Origin: RPRB01 sp035519675
GTDB lineage: Bacteria; Myxococcota; Myxococcia; Myxococcales; Myxococcaceae
NCBI GenBank assembly: GCA_035519675.1
Contig: DATIWB010000005.1
Location: 1-64,000 of the forward strand
Reading direction: 5' to 3'
Length of the DNA stretch: 64,000 nucleotides
A model generated the notes under the pieces. That model did no database searches, was not told the origin of the DNA, and was given only the letters and a program-made list of their open reading frames with translations. A program made the translations under genes and the position numbers. Position 1 is the first letter of the stretch. The number at the start of each line of letters is the position of its first letter. This document shows, one piece after another, positions 26,861 to 34,768 of this stretch.

Positions 26861-28957
26861 TCAGGCGGCGACGTCGCCGGGATGGTCGGGCGCCGCCGGT
26901 GAGGCGAGTGCCGGGAGTCGGATCCGGAACGTGCTCCCCAGCCCAGGTTGGGAGGTCACCTCGAGCGTCCCGCCAGCGCGGTGGACGATGCTCCACACCA
27001 GGGTCAGGCCGAGCCCGATGCCCTGAGGGCCGCCGCGGGTGGTGAAGAACGGCTCGAAGATGCGCGACAGGTGCGCGGCCGGGATGCCGGGTCCCTCGTC
27101 CTGCACCTCGATCACCACCGCGCCCTGCGCGTCGTGGGTGCGGACCCGGATGGCTCCGGACGGGGCGGCGAGCCGCGCGTTCCGGATCAGCTGGACCAGC
27201 GCCTGCTCCAGCTGCCCCGCGGTGACCATCACCTTCGCGGTGCTCTCGGTCCGCAGCACCGCGGCGCCCGCGGCCTCGCCCAGCTCCGTGCGGAGGGCCT
27301 TGAGCACGCAGCCGTTCGGGTCGACGGACTCGGGCCGGGCCACGTCCTGCCGGGCCAGCTCCCGCAGGCCCTTGACGATGGCCCCGATCCGCTGCGCGCC
27401 GTCCTCCACGTCCTGGAGCAGCTCGCGGAGGCTCGCGGCGAGGTCGCGGATCTGCACCTCGGTGAGGGCCCGGACCGCGGCCGCGGCGTCGCCCTGGCCA
27501 CAGAGCCGCGCGGCACGCTCGATGGAGTCGGCACCGGACTCCAGCTCGTCGGCCGCGCCCCGCAGGGTCGAGAGGTTGCCCAGCACCGCCCCGAGCGGCG
27601 TCTGGATCTCGTGCGCCGCCCCATGGGCCAGCTGCCCGAGCGAGGCGAGGCGCTCCTGCTCCCGGAGCCGTCCCTCCAGCGTGCGCTGGGCGGTCACGTC
27701 GCGGTAGTGGACGACCACCAGCTCCGGATCCCCGGCGGCCTCGGTCCGGAAGCCGCTGAAGCGCACCGTCCGCCCGCGGGGCAGGGAGATCTCCGCGGCG
27801 AGGTCGGGGGCGCCGCTGGCGAGCGGACAGCCGACGCACGGCGCCACCCGCCCGGCCAGCAGCTGATGACAGCTCTTCCCCGGCACCTGGGTGATGGGCA
27901 CGCCGGCGGCCTCGGCGTAGGCGAGGTTCGCCCGGCGGATGACGAAGCCGTCCTGGAGCGCGATGGGCTCGCGGATGGCGTCGAAGGTGCGCTCCCACTC
28001 GCGCTTGGCGTGCACCACCGCCCGCGTCCGGAGCTCGATCTTCGCCTCCAGGGCGGCGTTGGCGGCGAGGATCTCGCTCTGCGCCTGGTGGAGCCGGGCG
28101 GTGTTGAGGGTGCCGGCGAGCGCCGTTGCCACCTGGGAGCCCCAGGCCGAGAAGCGCTGGCGGTCCGGCTCGGAGAACGCCGGGCGGCCCGGACGGCGCA
28201 CCGCCTCGAGCACGCCCACCAGCTCGCCCGCGCGAACCAGCGGGACGGCCAGCATCGCTCCCGGCTCGGCACCGTCACGGCGACGCACCGCTTCGCGCCA
28301 GGGCTCGGGCAGCTCTCCCTCGGCGTGACAGAGTGGCGCCGCGTCGGCGGCACAGGCCCCGGCGAGCAGCTCGCCGATTGGCATCGAGGTCGGTGGAGCG
28401 GGGAGCGCCGGGTCGGCGGCTGCCAGCGTCAGGGTGGCCCCCTCGCCGATGCGCCAGCAGAGCACCCGGTCTGCCTGGACCAGCCCGCGGACCCGGCGCA
28501 CCGCCTCCCAGGCGATCTTCTCCGGCGTCGGCAGGAGGTGGAGCGCCTGGACCTCCGAGGAGAACCGCTCCGCCTCGGCGAGCCGCTGCTCGAGCGTGGG
28601 GGAAACCTGGGCCGGCGGGGTGTCCATTCCCCGGCGGGCTCGGGCGTCGCGGAGGAGCGTCGCCACCTCGTCGAGCCGAGTGACTGCAATCACCCCGGCG
28701 GGAAGGGCCCGCGGGGCATGCCCCTCGTCCACCTGCAGCAGCCCGGTGGCCCCGGAGGCGACGACGCGGGAGAGCAGGAGGCGCCAGAAAGGCACCGGCC
28801 GGGCAAGCACGGCCTCGGCGACCCCGGCTCCCAGGAGGCCGAGGACCTCGTCCGGCGCGCAGGGCCGGGGATCGAGCCCGCCCGCGCGAAGCGCGTCGAG
28901 CAGCGCCGCCGGGGGCGCGTCGGGGCCGACGACGAGGACCGGCAGGGTCGCCTCCAT
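26861..28957 (-). CDS. Sensor histidine kinase with GAF and PAS domains
   Basis: A 698-residue cytoplasmic histidine kinase. It has an N-terminal region with no strong match (1-140), a GAF-like region (about 150-310) and a helix. A PAS domain (about 335-440) carries a CHQLL...APCVGCPL cysteine pattern often seen in PAS_4 domains. The HisKA H-box AAHEIQTPLG (His about 448) and an ATPase domain (DEGPGIP, GGPQGIGLGLTLV) follow. There are no membrane segments, so it senses a cytoplasmic signal. The ATG at 28957 is preferred over the upstream open frame because it begins 19 bases after the receiver gene stop. It forms a pair with that receiver. Confidence 0.92.
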   Translation of the reverse strand: MEATLPVLVVGPDAPPAALLDALRAGGLDPRPCAPDEVLGLLGAGVAEAVLARPVPFWRLLLSRVVASGATGLLQVDEGHAPRALPAGVIAVTRLDEVATLLRDARARRGMDTPPAQVSPTLEQRLAEAERFSSEVQALHLLPTPEKIAWEAVRRVRGLVQADRVLCWRIGEGATLTLAAADPALPAPPTSMPIGELLAGACAADAAPLCHAEGELPEPWREAVRRRDGAEPGAMLAVPLVRAGELVGVLEAVRRPGRPAFSEPDRQRFSAWGSQVATALAGTLNTARLHQAQSEILAANAALEAKIELRTRAVVHAKREWERTFDAIREPIALQDGFVIRRANLAYAEAAGVPITQVPGKSCHQLLAGRVAPCVGCPLASGAPDLAAEISLPRGRTVRFSGFRTEAAGDPELVVVHYRDVTAQRTLEGRLREQERLASLGQLAHGAAHEIQTPLGAVLGNLSTLRGAADELESGADSIERAARLCGQGDAAAAVRALTEVQIRDLAASLRELLQDVEDGAQRIGAIVKGLRELARQDVARPESVDPNGCVLKALRTELGEAAGAAVLRTESTAKVMVTAGQLEQALVQLIRNARLAAPSGAIRVRTHDAQGAVVIEVQDEGPGIPAAHLSRIFEPFFTTRGGPQGIGLGLTLVWSIVHRAGGTLEVTSQPGLGSTFRIRLPALASPAAPDHPGDVAA

Positions 28958-28976
28958 CGGGAAGCCCTGGGGACGG

Positions 28977-29516
28977 TCAGCCGACCGCGAAGGAGACCGC
29001 GGCCCGCTCCTCGGTGTCGTCGAGCAGGATCGAGCCGGTGGAGTCACGGACCACCTGCAGCTCGGGGTTGGCGCTGGCGATGGCCCGGCAGATCTCGCCC
29101 TTCACCTGATCGAGCAGCTGGGAGTTCTCGCGCTCGCGGTAGAGCCGGTCGACGGCGGCCCGGACCACGCCCCGGAGCTCGACCCCGTCCCAGGGCTTCA
29201 CCAGGAAGCGGTAGACGTCGCCGTGCTCCATGGCCTGGAGCGCCGTTCCCACGCCGGCAGGCGAGGTGAGCAGCACCCGCATGGTGGCCGGCTGGATGCG
29301 CCGGACCTCGAGGAGCAGCGCCAGCCCGGTGCCGTCCGGCAGCGCGGTGTCCGCCACCACCACGTCCACCGATTCGCGGGCGACGATGGCCAGGGCGTCC
29401 TTGAGGCACGAGACCTCGTAGAGGCGGTGGGCCTCGTGGTCGAGGCTGTGGTGGAACGCTTCGGCGCTGCGAGCGTCCCCGGCGACGATCAACACGGTCC
29501 GGCTGGAGATGGCCAT
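28977..29516 (-). CDS. Stand-alone response regulator receiver protein
   Basis: A 179-residue protein with a receiver domain (about residues 5-120): phosphoacceptor Asp56 in VVADTALPDG, conserved Thr84 and Lys107 in FLVKPWD. The acidic pair at the N-terminus is reduced to one Asp (AGD). The ~55-residue tail is helical and then ends in an acidic, unstructured stretch with no DNA-binding or enzymatic domain. The ATG complementary to 29514-29516 follows AGGAGAG, which fixes the start. It is the first gene of a two-gene operon with the histidine kinase, which it probably serves as a signalling partner. Confidence 0.9.
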   Translation of the reverse strand: MAISSRTVLIVAGDARSAEAFHHSLDHEAHRLYEVSCLKDALAIVARESVDVVVADTALPDGTGLALLLEVRRIQPATMRVLLTSPAGVGTALQAMEHGDVYRFLVKPWDGVELRGVVRAAVDRLYRERENSQLLDQVKGEICRAIASANPELQVVRDSTGSILLDDTEERAAVSFAVG

Positions 29517-29977
29517 CTTCGTGCTCTCCTCTTGTCCCGCAGGGTGGCTGTACAAGCCCTGGGCCAGGGTGAACGCCCAGCAATGGCGGTGGGTTCGCGG
29601 GCGAGGGCTGGGGTGCGCCCCGAGTCCTGGGGTGGGCCGGACCTTGCGAGGGCATCGGGGGAGGTGCGATGCCGAAGCCGGTGGGGCGGGTGCAGATTCG
29701 CCGGGAGCCCCGGGGCGAGCGCGCCCGGAAGATCGTCGACGACGGGCCTGGCGCTCCGCGCGCTGTCCGGGCAGGGAACCACCGCCTGCATCGAGCTGCC
29801 GCGGGCCGCCTGAGCACGTCTGGCGCGTTCGACGCATCGTGTCGAACGGGGAGGCTCGGCGTACCACGGCCGCGGCCGGCGCCCCCAGGGAACAGGTGCG
29901 CAAGGCTTGCGCTCTGGACAGTCACCCCCTGCCAGGTCGAGATCGGCCCCGGGTTTCCGCGAGGAGGAACCAGAGCC
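29517..29977. other. Divergent intergenic region without a convincing gene
   Basis: This 461-base gap separates the receiver gene (minus) and phaB (plus). Open frames across it are Arg/Pro/Ala-rich and show no family. One short plus-strand stretch ending at the TGA at 29811-29813 reads SGQGTTACIELPRAA, which resembles the last residues of a histidine kinase ATPase domain, so it may be a decayed fragment of such a gene. A perfect inverted repeat is at 29826-29848. Confidence 0.4.
29826..29848. promoter_or_regulatory. Inverted repeat upstream of phaB, candidate operator
   Basis: CGTTCGAC (29826-29833) and its exact complement GTCGAACG (29841-29848) are separated by seven bases. It lies 130 bases before the phaB start, in the divergent region. 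A dimeric regulator could bind it, or it may form a small hairpin; the sequence does not show which. Confidence 0.3.
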
Positions 29978-30724
29978 ATGTCTTCCGATCGCATCGCGCT
30001 GGTCACCGGGGGCGCCGGCGGCCTGGGGTACACCATCTGCACCAAGCTCCACGAGAAGGGGTACCGGGTGGTGCTGACGCACTCGCCGAGCAACACCACC
30101 ATCAAGGAGACGCTGGCCGACATGAAGGCCAGGGGGCATGACTTCCACGCCTACCCGGTGGACGTCGCGGACTACGACTCCTGTCTGCGCTGTGTGGAGA
30201 GGGTCCGGAAGGACGTGGGTCACATCGACATCCTGATCAACAACGCCGGCATCACCCGGGACACGACCTTCCGGAAGATGGCCAGGGAGGACTGGGACGT
30301 GGTGATCCGCACCAACCTCGACAGCATGTTCAACATGACCAAGCACGTCATCGAGGGGATGCTCGAGCACGGCTGGGGACGGATCATCAACGTCAGCTCG
30401 GTGAACGGGAGCAAGGGCGCGTTCGGGCAGACCAACTACGCGGCGGCGAAGGCCGGCATCCACGGCTTCACCAAGTCGCTGGCGCTCGAGGTGGCCAAGA
30501 AGGGCATCACCGTGAACACCATCAGCCCGGGCTACATCGGGACCAAGATGGTGATGGCCATTCCCACGGAAGTGCTGGAGACGAAGATCATCCCGCAGAT
30601 TCCGGTGGCGCGGCTCGGCAAGCCCGAGGAGGTCGCCGGGCTCATCATCTACCTCTGCTCGGACGAGGCGGCCTTCGTCACCGGGGCGAACATCGCGATC
30701 AACGGCGGCCAGCACATGCAGTGA
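29978..30724 (+). CDS. phaB: Acetoacetyl-CoA reductase, PhaB-type short-chain dehydrogenase
   Basis: A 248-residue classical SDR. The cofactor motif is TGGAGGLG near residue 10, NNAG is at about 88, and the catalytic Ser (NVSSVNG) and Tyr-x-x-x-Lys (NYAAAKAG) are in place. The sequence INVSSVNGSKGAFGQTNY and the end VTGANIAINGGQHMQ are characteristic of PhaB acetoacetyl-CoA reductases. These make (R)-3-hydroxybutyryl-CoA for polyhydroxybutyrate. The ATG at 29978 follows GAGGAGG at a good distance. No PHA synthase or thiolase gene is adjacent, so a role in general fatty-acyl metabolism is also possible. Confidence 0.93.
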   Translation: MSSDRIALVTGGAGGLGYTICTKLHEKGYRVVLTHSPSNTTIKETLADMKARGHDFHAYPVDVADYDSCLRCVERVRKDVGHIDILINNAGITRDTTFRKMAREDWDVVIRTNLDSMFNMTKHVIEGMLEHGWGRIINVSSVNGSKGAFGQTNYAAAKAGIHGFTKSLALEVAKKGITVNTISPGYIGTKMVMAIPTEVLETKIIPQIPVARLGKPEEVAGLIIYLCSDEAAFVTGANIAINGGQHMQ

Positions 30725-30873
30725 CCGGCGGCGGCCCCCGGCCGGCGTCACCTCACGACGTCGTCTGAACCGGAGAGCCGGGGCCTCGTTCCCTGCGGCA
30801 GCACGTCGTGCCACGGGCGCCGACGGCCGTCCGCCGGGCCCTTCAGCGCCGATCGATCCCCGGAGCGGCTGGC

Positions 30874-31098
30874 TCAACCGCGGGGTCGGCGCGGCCTCCT
30901 CGAGGCGGAGGCGCCGGACCCCGCTGGGTCCCCCGGCTTCCAGGGAACGCCTCGCTTGCGCTCGATGTACTCGCGGATGAGCCGGCGAACCATCTGCGAC
31001 GGCGTCACGTCCTCCTCGGCGCAGAGCTGCTCGAACACCGCCTTCTTGCGCGGGTCGATCAGGATGGTGAGCCGGGCGGTGCGATCTTCGATTGTCAT
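30874..31098 (-). CDS. Ribbon-helix-helix (CopG/Arc type) regulator
   Basis: A 74-residue protein. The strand-helix-helix pattern is clear: ARLTILIDPRKKAVFEQLCAEEDVTPSQMVRRLIREYI, typical of the CopG/Arc DNA-binding fold. A basic tail rich in Arg, Pro and Ser follows. Such proteins dimerise and bind short repeated operators, often regulating their own promoter and a neighbour. It is divergent from the Ehr-like operon with only about 47 bases between the starts, so it is the likely regulator of that operon. There is no toxin gene next to it, which argues against an antitoxin role. Confidence 0.8.
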   Translation of the reverse strand: MTIEDRTARLTILIDPRKKAVFEQLCAEEDVTPSQMVRRLIREYIERKRGVPWKPGDPAGSGASASRRPRRPRG

Positions 31099-31153
31099 CA
31101 GGCGTTCATGGGTCGTACACTGGAGACACCTTTGATGATAATACGATGATCAT
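31091..31153. promoter_or_regulatory. Divergent promoter with repeated GATGA/TCATC boxes
   Basis: The short gap between the RHH gene and the hyfB-like gene contains TTGTCATCA (31092-31100). It also contains two GATGA boxes (31134-31138 and 31145-31149) that are 11 bases apart, about one helix turn. GATAAT at 31137-31142 resembles a -10 box pointing right, and its complement contains TATTAT for the opposite direction. Direct repeats one turn apart are typical RHH operators. The match is by inspection only. Confidence 0.35.
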
Positions 31154-33152
31154 GGGCTCGGCGCCATCCCTCTCGGTTCTTCTGGCGCTGGTCGCCGGCT
31201 GGTTCGCGCTGGGCCTGGCAGGGCTGCTCCGTCCGCACGCCCTCGGCTTCGTCGGTCGGGTCCTCTTTCCCCTCGGTGCGCTGGTCGCCGTCGGGGTGGC
31301 GCTGGTCGGTCTCGGTGCGCTCCGGCCCGACCGGGCCGCGGAGCAGCTGGTGCTCCCGCTCGGTCTCCCGGACCTTCCCTTCCACCTGCGACTCGATGCG
31401 CTCTCGGGGTTCTTCCTGCTGCTCCTGGGAGCGGCCGGAGCCGGCATCTCCATCTTCGCCGCGGGCTACTTTCGCGCCGGCGAGGGAACCGCGCCCGGGC
31501 TGCTCTGCCTGCAGTACCACGTCTTCCTCGCCAGCATGGTCCTGGTGGTGGTGGCCAACGACGCCTACCTCTTCATGGTGGCGTGGGAGACCATGGCCCT
31601 CAGCTCGTATTTCCTGGTCACCACCCAGCACCGCATCCCCGAGATTCGACGGGCGGGCTTTCTCTATCTGCTCATCGCCCACGTCGGCGCACTGAGCATC
31701 CTCCTCTGCTTCGGGGTCCTGCAGGGTGGCAGCTGGAAGTTCACCTTCGATGCGATGCGAGGACCGACGCTCCCTCCGGGTCGGGCGACCGTGGCCTTCC
31801 TCCTGGCCCTGCTCGGATTCGGAGCGAAGGCAGGGCTGGTCCCCCTCCACGTGTGGCTGCCCGAGGCGCATCCCGCCGCGCCCTCGCCGGTCTCGGCGAT
31901 GATGAGCGGGCTGATGCTGAAGACCGCCGTGTACGGCGTGCTGCGGGTGACCTTCGACCTGCTCCACACCGGACTCTGGTGGTGGGGGACGCTGGTCCTG
32001 GGGATCGGGCTGTTCAGCGCGCTGCTGGGGGTGGTCTTCGCCGCGGTCCAGACCGACATGAAGAGGCTGCTGGCCTACTCCTCGATCGAGAACGTGGGGA
32101 TGATCTTCTGCGGGATCGGCCTGGCGATCCTCTTCCGCGCCTTCGATCTCCGGCTCTTCGCCGCGCTGGCCCTGAGCGCCGCGCTGATCCACTCGCTCAA
32201 CCACGCCCTCTTCAAGAGCCTGCTCTTCCTCGCCACCGGCTCGGTTCTCCACGCGACCGGTGAACGCAACCTCGGGAAGCTCGGTGGGCTGATCCACCGG
32301 ATGCCCTGGGTGGCGGCCTGCGCCCTGATCGGCACGCTGGCCATCGCCGGGCTCCCCCCACTCAACGGCTTCGTCTCCGAATGGCTCCTGCTCCAGGCGT
32401 TCCTGGTCACTCCCCGGATCCCGCAGACCTTCGTCAACATGCTGGTTCCGCTCGGCGCGGCGGCCCTCGCCCTCACCGCCGCGCTCGCTGCCTACGTGAT
32501 GGTGAAGTTCTACGGGGTGATCTTCCTCGGGCAACCCCGCGAGCCCTCGCTGGCGAAGGCCCATCCGCCCGGGCCGCTCCAGCGGCTGGGCCTGGCCTGG
32601 CTGGCGGCGGGATGCGTGGCGCTGGGCGTCTTCCCCCAGCTGGCACTGACCGCCACCGCGGGGATCACCCGCGGCGCGGTGGGTGAGGCGGTGCGGCCGG
32701 GGTCCTGGCTCTTCATCGCCCCGCTGGCTCCGGCGCAGGCCTCGTACAGCGGGGTGCTGTTTCTGGCCGGAATCCTCGGCATCTTCGCGCTGACCTTCGT
32801 GCTCGTCCGGCGCCTGTACCACGGCCGGGTGCGCCGGGCGCCGCCCTGGGACTGCGGCTACCCCTGGCTGACGCCGCGGATGCAGGACACCGCGGAGGGT
32901 TTCGGCCAGCCGATTCGCCACATCTTCGGATCGGCGTTCCGGATCGAGCGGGAGCTCCCCACGGCCTGGGACAGCTCGCCGCGCTACCGCATCCACATCG
33001 AGGACCGGATCTGGCGCGCGCTCTACGTCCCGCTGGGTCGCGGCGTCCAGCGGCTGGCCGATGCGGTGGCGGTCATCCAGGGCGGGCGCCTGGCGGTCTA
33101 CCTCCTGTACGCCTTCCTCACCCTCGTCGCTCTGCTGGTGTTCGTGCTGTGA
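31146..33152 (+). CDS. hyfB: HyfB-like proton-translocating membrane subunit (ND5/antiporter family)
   Basis: A 668-residue protein with about 16 membrane segments. The antiporter-like core is recognisable by WETMALSSYFLV, by KAGLVPLHVWLPEAHPAAPSPVSAMMSG, which holds the conserved Lys and His, and by DMKRLLAYSSIENVG. The C-terminal ~120 residues are a soluble tail ending in a last membrane helix, as in HyfB/HycC. In complex I-type machines this subunit carries out proton or sodium translocation. Two ATG codons (31146 and 31152) are close; the gene is the first of the six-gene operon and overlaps the next gene by four bases. Confidence 0.93.
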   Translation: MIMGSAPSLSVLLALVAGWFALGLAGLLRPHALGFVGRVLFPLGALVAVGVALVGLGALRPDRAAEQLVLPLGLPDLPFHLRLDALSGFFLLLLGAAGAGISIFAAGYFRAGEGTAPGLLCLQYHVFLASMVLVVVANDAYLFMVAWETMALSSYFLVTTQHRIPEIRRAGFLYLLIAHVGALSILLCFGVLQGGSWKFTFDAMRGPTLPPGRATVAFLLALLGFGAKAGLVPLHVWLPEAHPAAPSPVSAMMSGLMLKTAVYGVLRVTFDLLHTGLWWWGTLVLGIGLFSALLGVVFAAVQTDMKRLLAYSSIENVGMIFCGIGLAILFRAFDLRLFAALALSAALIHSLNHALFKSLLFLATGSVLHATGERNLGKLGGLIHRMPWVAACALIGTLAIAGLPPLNGFVSEWLLLQAFLVTPRIPQTFVNMLVPLGAAALALTAALAAYVMVKFYGVIFLGQPREPSLAKAHPPGPLQRLGLAWLAAGCVALGVFPQLALTATAGITRGAVGEAVRPGSWLFIAPLAPAQASYSGVLFLAGILGIFALTFVLVRRLYHGRVRRAPPWDCGYPWLTPRMQDTAEGFGQPIRHIFGSAFRIERELPTAWDSSPRYRIHIEDRIWRALYVPLGRGVQRLADAVAVIQGGRLAVYLLYAFLTLVALLVFVL

Positions 33153-34099
33153 CCGCCTCGGCCGTCCTCCGCCAGACGGGCGAGGTGGTGCTGGCCATCG
33201 CCCTGGCTCCCTTCTTCATGGGGTGGGTCGCCCAGTGCCGGGCCTGGCTCCAGAACCGGTCCGCGCCGCCGCTCCTCCAGCCGTGGCGTCTGCTCCGCAA
33301 GCTCTTCTGGAAGGATGCGACGCTGGCCGAGAACGCCTCGCCGCTGTTCCGGCTGGCGCCCTACGTCCTCTTCGGAACGATGGTCCTGGCCGCGGCGATC
33401 ATCCCCTCGGTGGCGATCGATCTCCCCTTCGCCTTCGTGGCCGACGCCATCGCCCTGGTGGGGCTGTTCGCGACCGCTCGGGTGTTCGTGGCGCTGGCGG
33501 CGATGGACATCGGCACCGCCTTCGGGAGCCTCGGCGCACGGCGGGAGATGATGATCGGCTTCCTGGCGGAACCGGCCCTGCTGATGGTCTTCTTCAACGG
33601 CTTCCTGATCTGCGGGAGCACGGCCCTGCCCAGCGTCGTGGAGAGGCTGGCTGCTCCACCCTTCATCATCTACCCCAGCCTGGCCTTCGCCGGGGTTGCC
33701 TTCGTGATGGTGCTGCTCGCCGAGAACGGGCGGCTGCCCATCGACAACCCGACCACCCATCTGGAGTTGACGATGATCCACGAGGCGATGGTGCTGGAGT
33801 ACTCGGCGCGCCACCTGGCGCTCGTCGAGTGGGCATCGGCGCTCAAGCTCTTCAACTACGCCTGCCTCGGCTTCGCCCTCTTCGTCCCCTGGGGAGTGGC
33901 TTCCCGGGGAGCCGGGCCGGGAGCCCTGGTGCTGGCGGTCCTGGCGCTTCTCCTCAAGTTGGGCGCGGCCGGCGCGGTGCTGGCCGTGGTGGAGACGGTC
34001 TCCGCCAAGCTGCGCATCTTCCGTGCGCCCGAGTTCCTGGCGATGGCGTTTCTCCTCGCCGTTCTCGGCCTCCTGGTTCACCTCATGCTGGGAGCCTGA
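33149..34099 (+). CDS. hyfC: HyfC-like membrane anchor (NuoH/ND1 family)
   Basis: A 316-residue protein with about eight membrane segments. The family signature is clear: QPWRLLRKLFWKD near residue 48, the long central segment ENGRLPIDNPTTHLELTMIHEAMVLEYSAR around residue 200 with its acidic and histidine residues, and KLRIFRAPEFL near the C-terminus. This subunit anchors the peripheral arm in the membrane and links redox chemistry to ion pumping. GTG start at 33149, overlapping the hyfB-like stop. Confidence 0.93.
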   Translation: MTASAVLRQTGEVVLAIALAPFFMGWVAQCRAWLQNRSAPPLLQPWRLLRKLFWKDATLAENASPLFRLAPYVLFGTMVLAAAIIPSVAIDLPFAFVADAIALVGLFATARVFVALAAMDIGTAFGSLGARREMMIGFLAEPALLMVFFNGFLICGSTALPSVVERLAAPPFIIYPSLAFAGVAFVMVLLAENGRLPIDNPTTHLELTMIHEAMVLEYSARHLALVEWASALKLFNYACLGFALFVPWGVASRGAGPGALVLAVLALLLKLGAAGAVLAVVETVSAKLRIFRAPEFLAMAFLLAVLGLLVHLMLGA

Positions 34100-34101
34100 A
34101 C

Positions 34102-34767
34102 GTGCCGCCCCCCAGCCTCACCGCGCAGCTGCTGAACCTCTTCGCCGCCGGCTTGCTCCTGATCTCCTTCGCCATGCTTTCCCAGCGAAGGACGCGGCGA
34201 CTCATCGCCCTCTTCGCCTTGCAGGGGACGATCCTCACCGCCTCCACCACGCTGGTGGCCTACAGCGCCGGGCTGCGTCACCTCTACTACTCGGCGTGGC
34301 TCACCCTGGTCCTCAAGGTCGTGTTCCTGCCCTGGATCCTCCTCCGCCTGGTCGACCGGCTGGAGGCGCAGTGGGACACCGAGCCGCTGATCAAGATCCC
34401 CACCACCATGCTCCTCGGCGTGGGGCTGGTGATCTTCGCCTTCGGCCTGGCCCAGCCGATCAGCGCCCTGGCCACCACCATCACCCGGAACACGCTGGGC
34501 ATCGCCCTGGCGGTCATCTTCCTGGCCTTCGTGATGATGATCACCCGGCGGAAGGCGGTCACCCAGGTGATGGGGTTCCTGGCCATGGAGAACGGACTGT
34601 TCTTCGCCGCCACCAGCGCCACCTACGGGATGCCGATGGTGGTCGAGCTGGGAATCGCCCTCGACGTCCTGGTGGGCGTCTTCATCCTGGGCATCTTCTT
34701 CTTCCAGATCCGGGAACAGTTCGAGAGCCTCGATCTGCACCACCTCGAGAAGCTCAAGGAGGATTGA
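34102..34767 (+). CDS. hyfE: HyfE-like membrane subunit
   Basis: A 221-residue protein with about six membrane segments. It matches HyfE (related in part to NuoK): MLSQRRTRRLIALFALQGTILT in the N-terminal half, LGIALAVIFLAFVMMITRRKA, the acidic-residue helix MGFLAMENGLFFAATSA, and a short charged C-terminal tail. The frame is open further upstream inside the previous gene; the GTG at 34102 just after the hyfC-like stop gives the expected N-terminus. It ends one base before the next gene. Confidence 0.88.
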   Translation: MPPPSLTAQLLNLFAAGLLLISFAMLSQRRTRRLIALFALQGTILTASTTLVAYSAGLRHLYYSAWLTLVLKVVFLPWILLRLVDRLEAQWDTEPLIKIPTTMLLGVGLVIFAFGLAQPISALATTITRNTLGIALAVIFLAFVMMITRRKAVTQVMGFLAMENGLFFAATSATYGMPMVVELGIALDVLVGVFILGIFFFQIREQFESLDLHHLEKLKED

Positions 34768-34768
34768 G

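Noticed and set aside
29730..29813. A short peptide ending GQGTTACIELPRAA, like a histidine kinase C-terminus
   Set aside because: Only about 15 residues match and nothing upstream supports a kinase; it is mentioned in the intergenic entry but not called a gene.
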